Positions 54,970-63,465 of a stretch of DNA of 64,000 nucleotides are shown one piece after another (positions within the stretch are counted from its first letter, which is position 1; each line of letters starts with the position of its first letter). The stretch is from the NCBI RefSeq assembly GCF_028291725.1, contig NZ_JAQGNT010000044.1:23332-87331 (forward strand), given 5' to 3'. Position numbers and translations under genes: made by a program. The notes under the pieces were generated by a model, which saw only the letters and a program-made list of their open reading frames with translations, was not told the DNA's origin and ran no database searches. The DNA is from Hydrocarboniphaga sp. GTDB taxonomy: Bacteria > Pseudomonadota > Gammaproteobacteria > Nevskiales > Nevskiaceae.

Positions 54970-56145
54970 TCAGGGCCGGCTCAGCAGCATGCAACCGCCG
55001 AAAATCCCGCCGCCCGCGGCCGCCACGCTGATCCTGGGATCACCCATCACCTGGCGCTCGCCGCCGAGTCCCCAGAGCTGTACGCAGGCCTCGTGCAGAT
55101 GGCCGAAGCCGTGCAAGCGACCGGCCGACAACTGGCCGCCGTGCGTGGTCAGCGGCAGCTCGCCTTCGAGCGCGATGCGTTCGCCGCCTTCGAGAAATTC
55201 GCCGGCTTTTCCGTGCTCGCAGAAGCCGAGCGCATCGAGCCATTCGACGGTCAGGAAGCTGAAGCCGTCATAGAGCTGCGCCACGTCGACATCCTTCGGG
55301 CGCAGTTCGGTGTGCTGCCACATCATCTTCGCCGAGTCGTAGCAGGCGGTCTCGTCGAGCGCGCCCTGGCCATAGGCGTAGCGGCTCTTGAGCGCCGAGC
55401 CCACCGATTCGACGACCAGCGGCGGATGATGGATGCCGCGTGCTGCTTCGCGCCGCGACACGATGACCGCGGTCGAGCCGTCGATCGGCACGTCGCAGTC
55501 GAGCAGACCGAACGGCGACGACACCATGCGCGCCGACAGGTACTGCTCCATCGTCAGCGGCTGACGAAACACCGCTTTCGGATTGAGGCTGGCGTTGCGC
55601 CGGTTATTCAACGCGATCTGGCCGAGGTGTTCACGCTTCAGGCCGTGATCGTGCATGTAGCGCTGCGCATACAGCGCCATCAGATTCGGCGGGCGGGCGC
55701 CGTAGGGCATGCACCACTCGCTCCAGTGCCGCGCCTTGGTCTTGCCGAACACTGCGGCGCGATTGCCCTTGGCGCGCTGCGCCGAGCCTTCGGTGACCGT
55801 ACGGAAGCACAGCACGTGGCGAGCGGTACCGGTTGCGACCGCCATGCAGGCGCTCATCACCGGCCCGAGTTGGCCGCTGGTTTCGGCTTCGCCCTTGTAC
55901 CAGTTGACGTTGAGGCCGAGGGCGTCGATCACCTCGCCCGCACCGGCTCCGCCATAGCCGGCGTCGGTATTGTCCGAACCGGGGAAAGTCGCAAGACCGT
56001 CGATGTCGTCGGGCGTCAAACCCGCATCGGCGATCGCCGCCAGCGCCGCCTCGGCGGTCAGCGAAAGACCGGAACGGCCCAGGTATCGGCCGATATCGGA
56101 TTGACCGATGCCGGTCAGCACCGCCTTGCCATCGAATAGATTCAT
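54970..56145 (-). CDS. Ltp2-like lipid-transfer/thiolase-superfamily protein
   Basis: A 391-residue thiolase-fold protein of the SCP2/Ltp2 group. It begins MNLFDGKAVLTGIGQSDIGR; Cys100 (SACMAV) stands near the nucleophile position and the C-terminal part has THGGQLSAGRLHGFGHLHEA and GGGIFGGCMLL. In steroid side-chain degradation Ltp2 pairs with a DUF35 protein to break a C-C bond by retro-aldol cleavage; the DUF35 gene is at 57047 in the same operon. That makes a retro-aldolase more likely than a thiolase. It follows the thioesterase by 41 bases on the same strand. Confidence 0.85.
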   Translation of the reverse strand: MNLFDGKAVLTGIGQSDIGRYLGRSGLSLTAEAALAAIADAGLTPDDIDGLATFPGSDNTDAGYGGAGAGEVIDALGLNVNWYKGEAETSGQLGPVMSACMAVATGTARHVLCFRTVTEGSAQRAKGNRAAVFGKTKARHWSEWCMPYGARPPNLMALYAQRYMHDHGLKREHLGQIALNNRRNASLNPKAVFRQPLTMEQYLSARMVSSPFGLLDCDVPIDGSTAVIVSRREAARGIHHPPLVVESVGSALKSRYAYGQGALDETACYDSAKMMWQHTELRPKDVDVAQLYDGFSFLTVEWLDALGFCEHGKAGEFLEGGERIALEGELPLTTHGGQLSAGRLHGFGHLHEACVQLWGLGGERQVMGDPRISVAAAGGGIFGGCMLLSRP

Positions 56146-56186
56146 CGCATGTCTCTTGATAATGGCTCGAGCTTGGCGGCTCGTGG

Positions 56187-57038
56187 TCAGCGGCTGGACA
56201 TCGCGCGTGCGCGGCCCTGCTGGAATGCACTGGCGCTTTTGGCACCGGATTCATCGCAGATCACGGCCGATGTCGCCGCAAAACCGTGATGGGACGGCCC
56301 CGATTCGACGCGTACGCGCCGCCAGGCAGCCAAAGGCAGCGCCGAGTACCAGATCACGCTGAGGTCCAGGCTCGCGGTCACGATGCGGGTCGAGGCCCGC
56401 GCCCTGCGCGTGGAATCGAGCATATGCGCATCGAAGGCGATGACGTCGAACAACTGCGACAGCAGTGCGCTCGGCTTGGTGGCGACCTGTCGGGGACGAA
56501 CCCACAGCTCGACGAAAGGCGGCCCCGACTGGAAGCCGCTGTCGTCGGCCGGATAGTCGATGGCACGCTCGTCGAGTACACCCATGAACGGAATCAGTTC
56601 GGAACGAAACCGGATCTGCGGGCACGCCAGCGGCACCGGCGTCGAGTGCTCGCTAAGATCGTTGCCCGGTGTCGGCAGGCTTTCGCCAAGCCAGCACTGC
56701 AGCGTTACCGTCGGCGCGGCGTTTTGATACAGCACGACTCTGACCGAAGCCGCGGACCGACCGCGAACCAGCGTCTCCACCTCGATACTCGCCTCGCCGA
56801 CACGCGTAGCGCCCAGAAACTGCAGCTGACAGGACAGCAGCACCGGCAGCTTCACCGCCTCGGCCGCAGCAGCGAGGGCCAATGCCGCGGTATAACCGCC
56901 AAATACACGGTCGTCGCCGAAAGCCCAGTAGCGGCTGATATCGCGACGATACCGATCCGATCCGCCGGTCAGCGACAGCTCGTCAACCAGAAAATCTTCC
57001 TGGTCGCTCGGGTCGACGAATCGGGTCTTCACGGGCAT
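56187..57038 (-). CDS. Double-hotdog acyl-CoA thioesterase-like protein
   Basis: A 283-residue protein starting at the ATG at 57038 (MPVKTRFVDPSDQ), eight bases after the DUF35 stop; the longer frame from 57365 overlaps DUF35 and is not coding. The pattern FGGYTAALALAAAAEAV and VSCQLQFLGATRVGEASIEVETLVRGRSAASVRV is the first hotdog of TesB/TesB2-like thioesterases, and the second half has the matching SLDLSVIWYSALPLAAWRRV. In this context it may be a CoA-thioester hydrolase or a dehydratase of the same fold. The Asp-Thr catalytic pair is not certain. Confidence 0.78.
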   Translation of the reverse strand: MPVKTRFVDPSDQEDFLVDELSLTGGSDRYRRDISRYWAFGDDRVFGGYTAALALAAAAEAVKLPVLLSCQLQFLGATRVGEASIEVETLVRGRSAASVRVVLYQNAAPTVTLQCWLGESLPTPGNDLSEHSTPVPLACPQIRFRSELIPFMGVLDERAIDYPADDSGFQSGPPFVELWVRPRQVATKPSALLSQLFDVIAFDAHMLDSTRRARASTRIVTASLDLSVIWYSALPLAAWRRVRVESGPSHHGFAATSAVICDESGAKSASAFQQGRARAMSSR

Positions 57039-57046
57039 GCTGTCAT

Positions 57047-57469
57047 CTACGCGGGGCGAAACACCGGCAGCCAGGCGTCTTCCACCGGCTCGAAAGCCAC
57101 CTGCACCGGCATCCCGACACGGACTTCTTCCAAGGCGCAGTCGACGATGTTGGTAATCAGATTGACGCCCTTCTGCTCGGCAATTTCCACCAGCCCTAGA
57201 ATGTAGGGACCCGAAAATCCCTCGCTCCATGCCTGATGATTCACCGTGAACGACGCGAGCGTGCCGCGGCCCGACACGGTTTGCGCTGCGACGTTCATCG
57301 ACCGGCACGCGCGGCAAACCGGCACCGGCGGATGCAGGTAGTAGCCGCAATCGCCGCAGCGACAAATGCGCAGTTCGTTGCGAGCGCCGGCCGTCCAGAA
57401 CTCGCGGCTGTCGTCGGTGATGGCCGGCGCGAAGTAAGGCACCGGTGCCGAGCGCGTGCTGCTGGTCAT
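57047..57469 (-). CDS. DUF35 OB-fold zinc-ribbon protein (Ltp2 partner, ChsH2-like)
   Basis: A 140-residue protein. The zinc ribbon is Cys38-x2-Cys41...Cys52-x2-Cys55 (CGDC...CRAC), followed by an OB-fold strand run (GTLASFTVNHQAW, PYILGLVEI). DUF35 proteins partner with thiolase-fold enzymes; the ChsH2 DUF35 domain with Ltp2 performs the steroid side-chain retro-aldol. It starts the operon DUF35, thioesterase, Ltp2-like. An ATG start at 57469 with GGAG upstream is well placed. Confidence 0.88.
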   Translation of the reverse strand: MTSSTRSAPVPYFAPAITDDSREFWTAGARNELRICRCGDCGYYLHPPVPVCRACRSMNVAAQTVSGRGTLASFTVNHQAWSEGFSGPYILGLVEIAEQKGVNLITNIVDCALEEVRVGMPVQVAFEPVEDAWLPVFRPA

Positions 57470-57482
57470 GGTTTCTCCTTGC

Positions 57483-59819
57483 CTACTCGAAGCTCGCGGT
57501 GAAGCGAACGCCGAAGGTCATCGGCTGGGCTACTTGGTCGACGACGCCGAACGGAGCCGAGGTCGCCCGCTGCAGGTAATACTTCTCATCCGTCAGATTG
57601 TTCACGTAGATTCCAGCCGTGTAGGCGCCTGATTCGGGACCCAGGGTGGCGGTCAGATTCACCAGCGTGTAGGCCGGCTGATAATCGTAGCGCAGGTTGC
57701 CGCCACGGCCCGGATAGAAGTCGTATTCGGAGGTGTAGCGCCCGATGACGCTGGCGTTCGCCAGCCAGCTGCCCCAGACCACGGTATGCACCTGCGCACC
57801 GAGCGAAGCAGTCAGGTTGGGAGCGCGGCTCAGCGGTGCGCCTTCGAGATCTTCGGTTGCCTTGGACAGACCCGTCGGACCTGCGTTGTTGACCTGCGCC
57901 GCCTCGTACTGCGTGTAGCGGGCGTGCAGCAGCGCCAGGCCGCCGATCAGGTCGAGCCAGTCCACCACCGCGTACTGGCCATCGGTCTCGAAACCGTAGC
58001 CGCGCGCCTTGCCCGCGTTCTGCGTGATCAGGCCGCCGGCAGTGAGATCGACGATCGGAACCTGGATGTCGCGATACAGATACAGGAAAGTCGCCGCGTT
58101 CAGACGCAGCCGGCGATCCTCCGAAACGTATTTAGAACCGAGTTCGAAGTTGTCGATCTTCTCCGGGTCGACCCCGACCGACGGTGCGAAAGCCGGCGTC
58201 GAATAGCCACCCGCCTTGAAGCCGCGGTTCCAGCTCGCGTAAGCGTTGACCAGGTCGAACTGGTAGGCCAGTACCACGCGAGGCGTGAAGCTGTTGAAGC
58301 TGTCGCTCTGCTCGAAATCCGAGGGACTTCCGGCCGGCGCGAACTGCGCGAAAATGACGTCGCCGTTGATGTGCCCGGACAGGCTGCGCTTGTCGTGCGT
58401 GTAGCGTCCGCCGGCGGTCAGCTTCAGCCGCGGGGTCGGCGTCACGTAGGCCTCCGCGAAGCCTGAGTAGGAGTCGGTCTGAACGTCGTTCTTGCCGACC
58501 GGATTCAGCGGCCCGAAGGCATCTCCGGAGATGTCTGCGTCGAAGTAGGCGTTGTCGTGCAGATAGCTCAAGCCGACCATGCCATTGAGCAGGCCCTGGT
58601 AGTCGGTGGCGGCCTGCAGCTCCTGGGTGAACGCACGGCCGCCGGTCTTGGCGTCGAACTTGAACAGCGGCGCGCCGGTGTAGTCCTGATCGCTGATCAC
58701 CGCGGTATCTTCGTCGCGAATCGCGGACACGCTGTCGAAGCTCAGCGAGTTGGCCTTGTAGCCCATATGCAGATTGACACTCCTGGCACGGGTGCGCGTC
58801 GGTGACGAACTGCTATTGTCGACGTCGTAGAAACCACTGACCGGCGATTGCGCACGCGGATCTGCGCATCCGACGCAGTTGGGCGCCGCAGCGCGCTCGG
58901 CGATGCCGTTGTTGCCGTCGACCATTTCGCTGTACTCGACGCCGAGCACCGATGTGAATCCTTCGATCGGCGTCCACTTCGCCTTTGCGCGCAGGATCTG
59001 CGAGTCGCGGAAACCGAATTCACCACCGTCGTTGAGATTGGTGATGAAGCCGTCCTGGCTGGAAGCCCGTCCGCCGATGCGGACCGACAGCGTATCCGTC
59101 AGCGGCAGGTTGGCGACGGCCTCGGTCAACTGGTGATCGAAGCGACCGTATTCCTGAGCCAGATGCAGTGAGCGCGTATCGGTCGGATCGGCGGTCGACA
59201 ACAGGATTGCGCCGCCGGTCGCGTTGCGGCCGTACAGCGTGCCTTGCGGTCCCTTGAGCACCTGCACCTGGCCAATGTCGAACATGTCGGCAACCGTGCC
59301 GATGCTGCGCTGCAGATAGCCGCCATCGACGTAAGTCGCAACCGCGCCTTCCAGGCCCGGATTCGGCAGATTGGTGCCAACGCCGCGGATGAAGGTCTGC
59401 GCATAAGCGAAGCCGCGGTCGAAGACCAGGCCGGGGGAAATCAGCTGTATGGAATCGGTGCTGGTGAGATTCAGATTCTCGATCTGCTGCGGCGTGACCG
59501 CCGTTATCGACATTGGAACCTCCTCCAGCTTCTGCTGACGGCGCTGCGCCGTCACCACGATCTCTTCGATCGTCGCACCGGGCTTCGCGATCGAATCGGT
59601 GCCTGCTGCAGGCGCAGCCGCTGCGGATGAAGCAGCCGCTCCCTGCGGCGCATCGGCGATGGCAGGGTCCGCAGCTGCCTGCATCTCGGCGGGAATCGGT
59701 GCCGCATCAGGCCGAGCAATGGCCTGGGCCAGGCATTGAACAGGCAAAGACGCGATAACTGCGGTGCAGGCAATAGCCAAGCTTGTTGTTTTCAAGATTT
59801 TTCTCTCCGTATCCCACAA
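57483..59819 (-). CDS. TonB-dependent outer-membrane receptor
   Basis: A 778-residue TonB receptor. Signal peptide (about 1-32), an Ala/Pro-rich linker of about 45 residues, then IEEIVVTAQRRQQKLEEVP and plug motif GTLYGRNATGGA; the barrel runs to VRFTASFE at the C-terminus with the closing Phe. It resembles the receptor at 12174 closely in the plug and in the IENLNLTSTDS region. A CCAAACGRTTGG element lies 85 bases upstream of the start. The downstream gene on the same strand is DUF35, 13 bases away, so receptor and catabolic genes may be one transcript. Confidence 0.93.
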   Translation of the reverse strand: MWDTERKILKTTSLAIACTAVIASLPVQCLAQAIARPDAAPIPAEMQAAADPAIADAPQGAAASSAAAAPAAGTDSIAKPGATIEEIVVTAQRRQQKLEEVPMSITAVTPQQIENLNLTSTDSIQLISPGLVFDRGFAYAQTFIRGVGTNLPNPGLEGAVATYVDGGYLQRSIGTVADMFDIGQVQVLKGPQGTLYGRNATGGAILLSTADPTDTRSLHLAQEYGRFDHQLTEAVANLPLTDTLSVRIGGRASSQDGFITNLNDGGEFGFRDSQILRAKAKWTPIEGFTSVLGVEYSEMVDGNNGIAERAAAPNCVGCADPRAQSPVSGFYDVDNSSSSPTRTRARSVNLHMGYKANSLSFDSVSAIRDEDTAVISDQDYTGAPLFKFDAKTGGRAFTQELQAATDYQGLLNGMVGLSYLHDNAYFDADISGDAFGPLNPVGKNDVQTDSYSGFAEAYVTPTPRLKLTAGGRYTHDKRSLSGHINGDVIFAQFAPAGSPSDFEQSDSFNSFTPRVVLAYQFDLVNAYASWNRGFKAGGYSTPAFAPSVGVDPEKIDNFELGSKYVSEDRRLRLNAATFLYLYRDIQVPIVDLTAGGLITQNAGKARGYGFETDGQYAVVDWLDLIGGLALLHARYTQYEAAQVNNAGPTGLSKATEDLEGAPLSRAPNLTASLGAQVHTVVWGSWLANASVIGRYTSEYDFYPGRGGNLRYDYQPAYTLVNLTATLGPESGAYTAGIYVNNLTDEKYYLQRATSAPFGVVDQVAQPMTFGVRFTASFE

Positions 59820-60130
59820 GGTCCGCCGGGATTTTTTTGTCGACCCTTTTCAGGTCTGCGGCGGGACAATCGAATCATAGGTTGGCTCATTTCAATACAT
59901 CAACCAACCGTTTGGTTTCATTGATGGCCGGTATTTAGGAAACGACAAACGGTGCAGTACCGCCCGGATGAGATCTTCGGCGATCGCGCCGCGTCACAAG
60001 TCTCGTCACAAGGATCTACTGGTGACACGTGGATCAACGGCCGATCGATGTGATGCCATTCAAGCTCTGCCCTCGACCACGAGTTCAGCAAGGCTTCAAG
60101 AGTCGCTTCCCTGCGACTCGAAAACGGACC
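59820..60130. other. 311-base gap with one operator
   Basis: Leader of the TonB receptor plus the region downstream of the ferredoxin gene. The only signal I see is the operator at 59902-59917; there is no convincing gene. The stretch near 59830-59900 is AT-rich and could be a promoter. Confidence 0.5.
59902..59917 (-). promoter_or_regulatory. CCAAACGRTTGG operator, site 6
   Basis: AACCAACCGTTTGGTT, core CCAAACGGTTGG on minus, 85 bases before the TonB receptor start at 59819. Confidence 0.7.
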
Positions 60131-60346
60131 TCAGCCCTGGTCCCAGCTGATGGCGCACTCCGGGCACGCACCAATCGCGACGTCGATCGCGGCCCGGTGT
60201 GCCGCGAGATCGGCGCCCGGCAGCACGAATGCCTGATTCGTATCGTCGGTGTAACCAAACACTTCCGGTGCTTCCTGCAGACAGCGGGCATGACCCTGGC
60301 AACGCGTGTGATCGACCTTGATCGCCAGCTTGGAGTCACTCATCAC
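60131..60346 (-). CDS. 3Fe-4S (or 4Fe-4S) single-cluster ferredoxin, P450 partner
   Basis: A 71-residue ferredoxin. The cluster ligands are Cys16, Cys22, Cys61 (pattern CQGHARC ... CPECAI), with His19 in place of the middle Cys and Cys64 close by, which is the usual arrangement of [3Fe-4S] ferredoxins that feed bacterial P450s. It lies 75 bases downstream of the P450 gene on the same strand, so it is the likely electron donor. No ferredoxin reductase is nearby. Confidence 0.88.
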   Translation of the reverse strand: MMSDSKLAIKVDHTRCQGHARCLQEAPEVFGYTDDTNQAFVLPGADLAAHRAAIDVAIGACPECAISWDQG

Positions 60347-60421
60347 TCTTCTCCTTTATCGGGTTGGCGGATGTGGCACTTTTGCGCCGAAACTTCGCCA
60401 CCTATTGTTATGGGCCTGGGT

Positions 60422-61600
60422 CTATTTTTTCTTGCGCGTCAGCGGTAAAGCCCGGATGCCACGCACCGACGCACCTTCCCAGACCACGGCGTTCGGGTCG
60501 GACAGTTCAAACTGATCGAGGCTCGGCAGCAGAGCCTGCAGCACGATCTGCAATTCCAGCTTCGCCAGATGCGAACCCAGGCAGCGGTGCGGCCCCATGC
60601 CGAAGCCAAGGTGGCGGTTGGGGAATCGGTTGAGCACGACCGAATCCGGATCGGGGAACTCGGTCGCGTCGCGGTTGGCGGCGCCAAATAGCAGCATCAC
60701 CATCTCGCCCTCCTTCATCGGACAGCCGCCGACCGCGGTATCGTTGCGGGCGGTGCGCGCCTGCGCCGGTGCCGGGCTGACCCAGCGCACCAGTTCGTCC
60801 ATAGCCAGACGCCAGGTAGTGTCGTCGGCTGCAAGCAACTCTTTGCGCGCTTCGGGGTGCTGCACGAAATACCAGATCGATCCGCTGATCGCGGAGTTGG
60901 TCGTGTCCAGTCCGGCGAGCAGTAGCAGCAGCGACATGCGCAGGATTTCGCTGTCGTCGAGCGAGCGACCGCGGACTTCGGCCGTGACCAGGCCGCTCAT
61001 CACGTCGTCGCCAGGATTCGCACGGCGCTTGGCCACTTCAGCGGCAAGGAAGCCCATCAGGTTGGCGGCTGCCTTCTCCGGCTCGTACAGGAAGATCAGA
61101 TCGTCAGCCCACTTATTGACCTCTGCCGGGCAGTCAGCGATGCCCATCAACTTCAAGATCACTTCGCGGGTTAGTGGGATGCCCAGCTGCGTCGGCACGT
61201 CGAAGCCGTCCGAAGCCAGCAGCGGTTCGATGTACTTCGCCGCCATGCTCCGGACCATGGCCTCATGCGCAGCGACTTTGCCGGGCGTGAAGAACGGATT
61301 CAGGATCACCCGATAGAACAGGTGATCGGGCGGGTCGTAGTTGATAGGCGGGAACGGCGGCGTGACCAGCGTCGGAATCGTGGTCTGCTTCAAATGACTG
61401 GAGAAGATCTGCGGATCACGCGCGATTTCGCAGACTTCGTTGTACCGCGACGCGACGTGGAAGCCGTCGTACTTTTCGCTGTACGTGAGAGCTGGACCCG
61501 ACTGCAGCTTTTTCCACCGCGGCCACGGGTTGTAGACCGACTCGTGATCGCGATGATCATATTCCGCGAAAACACGATCCAGGCTGTTTTCTTCCGACAT
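60422..61600 (-). CDS. Cytochrome P450
   Basis: A 392-residue soluble bacterial P450 starting at 61600 (MSEENSLDRVFAEYD). The heme loop FGMGPHRCLGSHLAKLELQ has the thiolate Cys340; the I-helix LLLLAGLDTTNSAISG holds the Asp-Thr pair; the K-helix ExxR is ELVRW-type nearby. It would hydroxylate a lipid-like substrate with electrons from the ferredoxin. The family (for example CYP125-type steroid oxidases) cannot be assigned. The longer frame from 61666 overlaps the aldehyde dehydrogenase gene and is not needed. Confidence 0.92.
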   Translation of the reverse strand: MSEENSLDRVFAEYDHRDHESVYNPWPRWKKLQSGPALTYSEKYDGFHVASRYNEVCEIARDPQIFSSHLKQTTIPTLVTPPFPPINYDPPDHLFYRVILNPFFTPGKVAAHEAMVRSMAAKYIEPLLASDGFDVPTQLGIPLTREVILKLMGIADCPAEVNKWADDLIFLYEPEKAAANLMGFLAAEVAKRRANPGDDVMSGLVTAEVRGRSLDDSEILRMSLLLLLAGLDTTNSAISGSIWYFVQHPEARKELLAADDTTWRLAMDELVRWVSPAPAQARTARNDTAVGGCPMKEGEMVMLLFGAANRDATEFPDPDSVVLNRFPNRHLGFGMGPHRCLGSHLAKLELQIVLQALLPSLDQFELSDPNAVVWEGASVRGIRALPLTRKKK

Positions 61601-61662
61601 TGGCTTGCTCTCCAAAGATGTTCGTTTCGCTCGAAGCCTGCGCGTGGGCTTGGAGCACCCGC

Positions 61663-63129
61663 TCAAGCCGCAGGGCTGGCGATGGTTTTGGACTGCAGGA
61701 ACTCCTGCCAGCCTTCGACTCCGTGTTCGCGGCCCAGCCCGCTCCTGCCGAATCCGCCGAAGGGCGTGTCGGCCGAGTTGTGTATCGAGTTATTGATGCT
61801 GACGGTGCCGGTGCGCATGCGCCGGGCAACGCGCCAGGCGCGATCCACATCGCGACTCTGCACATAGCCTGACAGACCGTACTGGGTGTTGTTGCCGATG
61901 CGCACCGCTACCTCGTCGTCGCCCTCGTAGCGAATCACGGTCAGCACCGGACCGAACACTTCGGTCTGCGCGAGTTCGGAATCCTGATCGACATCGACGA
62001 CGACGGTCGGCGCGTACCAGTAGCCCTTCCCGCCCCGGTCGAGACGATGGCCGCCGGCGACCACGCGCGCACCGGCTGCGCGTGCACGGTCGACCAGCCC
62101 TTCGATCGAGGCGAGCTGCCGGGCATTGATGATCGGCCCGACCACCGTTTCGATTCTCGCCGGATCACCGACCGGGACCTGCACGACCATCGCGGCAAGG
62201 CGCTCGACCGCTTCGTCGTAGAGACTCGCGTGCACGATCATCCGGGTGGCCAGCGTGCAGCCCTGGCCACTGTTGAGCATGCACATGCCGACGCCGTGCG
62301 GAATCGCGAAATCCAGATCGGCATCCGGCAGGATTACGTTCGCCGATTTGCCGCCGAGTTCGAGCACGCACTTGCGGATGCCATTGGCGGCTCGTTCGGC
62401 GATGCGCTGGCCGACCGAGGTCGAGCCGGTGAAATGGAACATGTCGATGCGCGGATCGCCGGTCAGTCCGTCGCCACCGATTTCGCGCTTCGACGCGCTG
62501 ATAACGTTGAACACGCCAGCGGGAATATCGGTGTATTCCTTGACGATGCGGCCCATCAGCGCCGCGGTCAGCGGCGTCTCGGATGCCCCTTTCAGAATCA
62601 CTGTGTTGCCGGTCGCGAGCGCCGGAACAATCTTCCATAAGTTGAGCATGAACGGCGCGTTCCAGGCGGTGATCGCCGCGACCACGCCATGGGGCTCGTA
62701 CGTGACCTTGCGCAGACTGCGCATGCCGAGCATCTCGTATGCCGGATAGTCGGTTTCCCACGCGAACGTATCGATCAGATCGATCGAGTAACTCATCTCC
62801 TCAATCGTCAGATCGATCAGCCCGCTGATGCTGGAGCAGATGCCGGCTTCGGCCAGCTGCACGGCCTTGAACGCGGCGGCTTCCTTGCGCAGCCCGGCCT
62901 GGAACTGAAGCAGGCATTGCTTGCGAAAGGCGTGACCTGTGGACCAGGAACTCGTGTCGAAGGCTTCGCGCGCCGCTTTGACCGCCTCGGACACATCTTC
63001 GGCGGTGCCGTCGGCAACCGTACCGACGATCGATTCATCCGCCGGGTTGAGCACATTGAATCGGGCCTTGCTGGAGGACTCTCTGAGCACTCCCGCTATG
63101 AATAGCAATCCGTGGTTCGGATCAATCAC
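61663..63129 (-). CDS. NAD(P)-dependent aldehyde dehydrogenase
   Basis: A 488-residue aldehyde dehydrogenase. AAITAWNAPFMLNLWKIVPAL and FHFTGSTSVG are the cofactor-binding parts; ELGGKS gives the general-base Glu and NSGQGCTLATR the nucleophile Cys291. It oxidises an aldehyde to the acid, perhaps the product of P450 or GMC oxidation, feeding the CoA ligase. A CCAAACGATTGG element is 76 bases upstream of the start. The P450 gene follows 62 bases downstream, so the two may be cotranscribed. Confidence 0.93.
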   Translation of the reverse strand: MIDPNHGLLFIAGVLRESSSKARFNVLNPADESIVGTVADGTAEDVSEAVKAAREAFDTSSWSTGHAFRKQCLLQFQAGLRKEAAAFKAVQLAEAGICSSISGLIDLTIEEMSYSIDLIDTFAWETDYPAYEMLGMRSLRKVTYEPHGVVAAITAWNAPFMLNLWKIVPALATGNTVILKGASETPLTAALMGRIVKEYTDIPAGVFNVISASKREIGGDGLTGDPRIDMFHFTGSTSVGQRIAERAANGIRKCVLELGGKSANVILPDADLDFAIPHGVGMCMLNSGQGCTLATRMIVHASLYDEAVERLAAMVVQVPVGDPARIETVVGPIINARQLASIEGLVDRARAAGARVVAGGHRLDRGGKGYWYAPTVVVDVDQDSELAQTEVFGPVLTVIRYEGDDEVAVRIGNNTQYGLSGYVQSRDVDRAWRVARRMRTGTVSINNSIHNSADTPFGGFGRSGLGREHGVEGWQEFLQSKTIASPAA

Positions 63130-63465
63130 CGGACATCCCCTCCAGGCTACGCACGCGCTCTCGTTTGACGGTAGGCGCTTTTATGATGGAATATTGAACA
63201 CAAACCAAACGATTGGTTCATTGCGAAGTCAAACTTAGCCTAAATCAGAGGCACAGTCAAAGCCCTTGCGATGTGGGGGCGAACCGGATTTCGATTGATT
63301 CACTGACGGTATACAGGATCTCGCCCCAGGAACAAACAGACCGCAACGAAGCGCCCGACACGAGGAGAGAACGGCCAGGATTCGATCTTTTTTCCACAGC
63401 CCTGCTCGCTATCGGACTTCTTGAATCGAGCCGGGAGCACTTCCAACCATGCGTTTCCACAAGAC
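63130..63465. other. 336-base divergent leader with one operator
   Basis: Separates the leftward aldehyde dehydrogenase and the rightward ETF beta gene. It holds operator site 7 at 63205-63216 and an AT-rich stretch near 63180-63220. No coding frame is convincing. Confidence 0.55.
63205..63216 (+). promoter_or_regulatory. CCAAACGRTTGG operator, site 7
   Basis: CCAAACGATTGG within AACCAAACGATTGGTT, 76 bases before the aldehyde dehydrogenase start and about 250 before ETF beta. Confidence 0.7.

Noticed and set aside
53974..56139. 721-residue plus-strand frame antisense to Rieske/Ltp2 genes
   Set aside because: Spans two real minus-strand genes and an operator; shadow composition.
56187..57365. 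Longer start of the thioesterase-like gene at 57365
   Set aside because: It would overlap almost all of the DUF35 gene in another frame; the ATG at 57038 begins the conserved part.
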